A stretch of DNA of 10,295 nucleotides from Terana coerulea (lineage: Eukaryota > Basidiomycota > Agaricomycetes > Polyporales > Phanerochaetaceae). Of this stretch, positions 7,389-10,295 are shown piece after piece. The stretch covers positions 1 to 10,295 of the forward strand of contig JAKOGH010000346.1 of assembly GCA_024811115.1 (NCBI GenBank), read 5' to 3'. Every line of letters begins with the position of its first letter. Position 1 is the stretch's first letter. The notes beneath the pieces were generated by a model. It had not been told where the DNA came from. It saw nothing but the letters and a program-made list of their open reading frames with translations, and did not search any database. Made by a program: the position numbers and the translations under genes.

Positions 7389-8782
7389 ATGTCGCAACCC
7401 AAGCTGTTCTCACGTACTCAAATCAGCGACCTAACGCTGCAGCACAGGGTCGTCATGGCCCCTTTGACTCGTATGCGCGCGAACAAGAGCCACATCCCTC
7501 GTCCGGAGTTAATGGCCAAATACTACGAGCAGCGTGCGAGTACCCCAGGAACGTTACTCATTTCCGAGGGCACTTTTATCGCACCGCAAGCGGGTGGGTT
7601 GCCTCATGCACCCGGGATCTGGAGCGAGGAGCAAGTTACCGCTTGGAAGCAGGTGCGTAGTGCTTGTGTGTTGGCCACAGCGTTTAGCCTTTGTTGACAA
7701 CGTCGGTTTGCGTAGGTGACGGACGCGGTCCATGCAAAGGGATCCTTCATCTACATGCAGCTGTGGGCTCTCGGACGTGCAGCGCTACCAGATGTACTCG
7801 AACAAGAGGGCGGGCATCCTTATATCTCAGCGTCAGACGTGCCGTTGGCCAACAAACCGTTCCCGCCCCGTCCTTTGACCGTAGAAGGTCAGTTGCAACA
7901 GGTCATGGCAGTGCCCCTGCATCCGCAATACTGATGGAGCCGCTCCGCAGAAATTAAGGAATATATCGGATGGTACACGACCGCAGCGCAGAACGCGATC
8001 CATGCTGGCTTTGACGGCGTCGAGCTGCATGGAGCCAACGGCTACCTCATCGACCAGTTCATCCAAGACGTCACTAACAAGCGGACCGACGAGTACGGCG
8101 GCTCAATGGAGAACAGAGCCCGATTCACCCTGGAGCTCATCGACTCGGTGAGCAAGGCGGTCGGGGAAAGCAAGACCGCCATCCGTTTCAGCCCGTGGAG
8201 CGACTACAACGGTGAGTGCTGCCGCCCTGGCTGCATCATGCATCATGCATCGACTGAGCTGAAAAATCTGGTAGAAATGCGTATGCAGGACCCGAAGCCC
8301 GGCTTCGGCTACCTCGTCGCACAGATCGCGCAGCGGTTCCCGAACCTGGCGTACGTCCACCTCATCGAGCCCCGTACGAGCGGAAATATGGATCGCGTCG
8401 CGCAGGAAGGCGAGGTACGTCCTGTTGCGCTTCTTACGCCTGCACGTCGACTCAATCTGCGCCAGTCCAACGATTTCCTCCGCGCGCTCTGGGCGCCGCG
8501 ACCGTTCATCAGCGCGGGCGGGTACAACCGGGAGCTGGCTATCAACGCTGCAGAGAACAAGAACGACCTGATCGCCTTCGGACGGCTGTTTATTTCCAAC
8601 GTATGTCGGTATGCTTTTCATGCTCGCTCTGAGACTCATTCAGGCGTACACAGCCCGATCTGCCCGTCCGCCTTCAGAAGAATATCCCTGCCGAGAAAGG
8701 GGACCGAAGCTCATACTACACATTTGAGAGCCCGGTGGGCTACACCGACTACCCGTTTGCGAGCTTTGACAGCTCTATCTGA
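7389..8782 (+). CDS. Old Yellow Enzyme family ene-reductase, copy B
   Basis: Paralogue of copy A with the same six exons: 7389-7652, 7716-7887, 7951-8211, 8275-8414, 8466-8600, 8654-8782; each exon has exactly the same length as in copy A, giving 366 residues. All catalytic and FMN residues are kept: Thr27, Gln103/Trp105 (here MQLWALGRAA), His172/Asn175/Tyr177 in LHGANGYLIDQF, Arg224 in RFSPW, SAGGYNREL and AFGRLFISNPDLP. Differences from copy A cluster in exons 1-3 (for example GLPHAPGIWSE against GYDHVPGIWNE near residues 70-80, a region near the active-site rim in the family), which could alter substrate preference. An in-frame ATG at 7326 would add 21 residues, but it lies two bases after the TATA box and is unlikely to be in the mRNA. 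Appears functional. Confidence 0.97.
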
Positions 8783-9056
8783 GTCTCTATGGAGGCGCAG
8801 CTATGGGTTCTCCGTGTCAGGAAGTCTGGCTGGATGCCGCGGATCTAGCGAATGGTTCCCCACCTTCTGAACTCGCTGAATAATGTTATAGTGCAATAAT
8901 ATATTGTCGTCTTGGTTGTACTGAGGGTGAGGCGGACGCGACGTTATGCAGCTCAGCACTGCTTGAGGGGGAACAGCTACCCCAGCCTGACTCGGTAAGC
9001 GCGCATTCCAACCAGCTATGTCAGATTGCTGAGTTCCTTGTTTATACACCACGGCG
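8783..9056 (+). other. 3' flank of OYE copy B and junction to unit C
   Basis: Up to about 8919 this aligns with the 3' flank of copy A (6694-6828), including GTGCAATAA, a possible weak poly(A)-signal region. Beyond that comes diverged unit C flank. No gene is supported. Confidence 0.5.
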
Positions 9057-9481
9057 ATGCGGAGCCTTGCTGAGAGCGATAAGGTTGGAAGGCAGTGCGT
9101 GCATGGAAGCTCGAGCTATACAGCTCCTGAGCAATCATTAGACCACCTCGGCCCTTTCTATTGCTCGAAATTTGTGTTTACCATTGGAGCAGTACGAACA
9201 GCAGCAGCATTGTTTGGTTGCCCGGTGTCCAATGAGCCGTCGCTGTTGCGCGTCTCGCCCGCTACCGACTGCTGCCAAGCTCCAAACTGCTCCAAAAGTC
9301 AACACAGGGGCGGTTGAAAGCAAATTGCGAAGGCGGTCTAATATTTGCATAGGAGCTGTAAAGCATGACCTTAGTCATGCAAGCGTTCGTACTATGTGCT
9401 ATGGCCTATGAGCCAAGTGAGTAGCTGCAACCAACCCAGGCCCCAATCTCCGTTTCTTCTTGACCCTCGACCGCTTCAAAT
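9057..9481 (+). promoter_or_regulatory. 5' flank of OYE copy C
   Basis: The TATA/TGAGTCA block of units A and B is not present. Instead there are CCAAT (9229-9233), ATTGG (9183-9187) and the dyad GCATGAC-CTTA-GTCATGC (9363-9380), which contains TTAGTCA, the complement of the Yap1-type site TGACTAA, about 105 bp upstream of the start codon. Open frames in this stretch are not recognisable. Confidence 0.4.
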
Positions 9482-10295
9482 ATGTCACGACCCAAGTTGT
9501 TCGCGCCCACTCAGGTTGGCGAGTTGGCCTTGCAGCACAGGATCATCGTGGCTCCTCTGACTCGTTTCCGTACGGACAAGAACCATGTCCCGCGTCCCGA
9601 CTTGATGGCCAAGTACTATGAGCAACGCGCCAGTACCCCCGGCACGCTGATCATTACCGAAGGAACCCTCATCGCACCGCAAGCTGGCGGATACGCGCAT
9701 GCGCCGGGTATTTGGAATGAGGAACAGGTAGCCGCTTGGAAGCAGGTGTGTGGTCGCCAGCCGTTACTTGCTGTGGTTGTGTATCGCCCAGCACAGCACT
9801 ACGCAGGTGACGGATGCGGTGCATGCAAAGGGATCTTTCATTTATGTGCAGCTGTGGGCGACCGGACGAGCCGCAGACCCAAAGGTTCTTGAGCAAGAGG
9901 GCGGGTATCCCTACGTGTCTGCCTCGGATGTGGGGTCCGGCGACAGTCCCATCCTACCCCGCCCATTAGCTGTGGAAGGTCAGCCGTGATACACGTTTGT
10001 TTTGAAATACCAAAAGCATTAACAGACCCATCTTTCAGAAATCAAGGAGTATGTTGAGTGGTATACAACCGCCGCCCAGAACGCTATCCGGGCTGCCTTC
10101 GACGGGTTGGAAGTCGTTGGTGCCAACGGATACCTTGTTGACCAATTCATCCAAGACGTGGCCAACAAGCGGACCGACGAGTACGGCGGCTCCGTGGAGA
10201 ACAGGGCCCGGTTTGCCTTGGAGATCATTGACTCGATCAGCAAAGCTATCGGTGAGTAAGGTCGGTTTCCGGCTCAGCCCATGGAGTGAATTTCA
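9482..10295 (+). pseudogene. Old Yellow Enzyme copy C, decaying, 3' end outside window
   Basis: Exons 9482-9745 (264 nt) and 9807-9978 (172 nt) match copies A and B in length and phase; exon 3 starts at 10039. Thr27 (APLTRFRTDK), Gln103/Trp105 (VQLWATGRAA), Asn175 and Tyr177 are present, but the ligand-binding His172 is Val (GTT, 10116-10118: EVVGANGYLVDQF). After KAIGE, codon 219 is TAA (10257-10259), because AAC of the other copies is replaced by a single T (net loss of 2 nt). In the shifted frame the homologous sequence goes on (VGFRLSPWSEF), which shows a frameshift and not a new gene end. A conventional product would be 218 residues, without the second half of the barrel. A new donor-like GTGAGT at 10252 might skip the damaged part. 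Most likely a pseudogene. Confidence 0.85.

Larger units (their letters stand above)
6829..8919 (+). repeat. OYE tandem unit B (about 2.1 kb)
   Basis: Second direct repeat, from ACTTGAGAG at 6829 to the diverged junction ACTGAGGG at about 8920. Order of parts as in unit A. The region after the OYE stop, including CCACCTTCTG and GTGCAATAA, is also shared, so the duplication covers the whole gene with both flanks. Confidence 0.85.
8920..10295 (+). repeat. OYE tandem unit C, diverged and cut by the window end
   Basis: Third unit. It begins at ACTGAGGG, matching the junction of the other units, and retains scraps of the shared 5' flank (GGTAAGCGCGCA near 8994; GATGCGGAGCCTTGCTGAGAG near 9055). 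Most of the 214-bp relic segment and the TATA/TGAGTCA promoter block are missing. It is the oldest or fastest-changing member. Confidence 0.7.

Noticed and set aside
8106..8870. 254-codon open frame read through OYE copy B introns 3-5
   Set aside because: Reading through these introns puts it out of frame for exons 5 and 6, whereas splicing gives perfect OYE sequence with matching exon lengths in copy A.

Overview
The window looks like nuclear DNA of a filamentous fungus, most likely a basidiomycete (Agaricomycetes-like). The reasons are protein-coding genes cut by many 50-66 nt GT-AG introns, moderately GC-rich exons, a tRNA gene with an intron one base 3' of the anticodon, and the two protein families present. 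No bacterial operon, CRISPR array or rRNA is visible.

Layout. (1) 1-2433, minus strand: 5' portion (14 exons, about 520 codons) of a DUR3-type urea/H+ symporter of the sodium:solute symporter family. The gene runs off the left edge. Homology shows two internal single-base losses in G runs and one further frame mismatch at an exon junction, so it is either a recent pseudogene or carries assembly errors. Two adjacent introns use GC-AG borders. (2) 2434-3260: intergenic region holding the DUR3 promoter (TATA box plus clustered GATA-factor sites). (3) 3261-3357: tRNA-Thr(UGU) with a 25-nt intron, an upstream TATA box and a T5 terminator. (4) 3421-4162: a 742-bp non-autonomous hAT-type transposon (MITE) with 13-bp perfect terminal inverted repeats and an exact 8-bp target duplication. 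(5) 4171-4726: non-repetitive spacer containing a convincing orphan intron (4570-4708) that belongs to no gene I can recognise. (6) 4727-10295: a head-to-tail array of three roughly 2.1-kb units, each carrying an Old Yellow Enzyme (OYE) gene on the plus strand. Units A and B have intact six-exon, 366-residue genes. Unit C, cut by the window end, lacks the ligand-binding His (Val instead) and has a 2-nt net deletion that creates an early TAA.

How it fits together. The OYE array is a small, actively evolving paralogue cluster. Units A and B are nearly identical in two patches (core promoter with start of exon 1; exon 4 to start of exon 6) but only about 85% alike elsewhere, with unalignable introns 1 and 2, which is the mosaic expected from gene conversion. 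OYE enzymes are FMN/NADPH ene-reductases acting on electrophilic alkenes; an AP-1/bZIP-like site next to the TATA box in units A and B suggests stress control. DUR3 imports urea under nitrogen limitation and has no evident functional tie to the OYE array. I found no clear new multi-gene system. The most distinctive content is the OYE array with its conversion mosaic and decaying third copy, the hAT MITE, and the frame-disrupted DUR3 gene.
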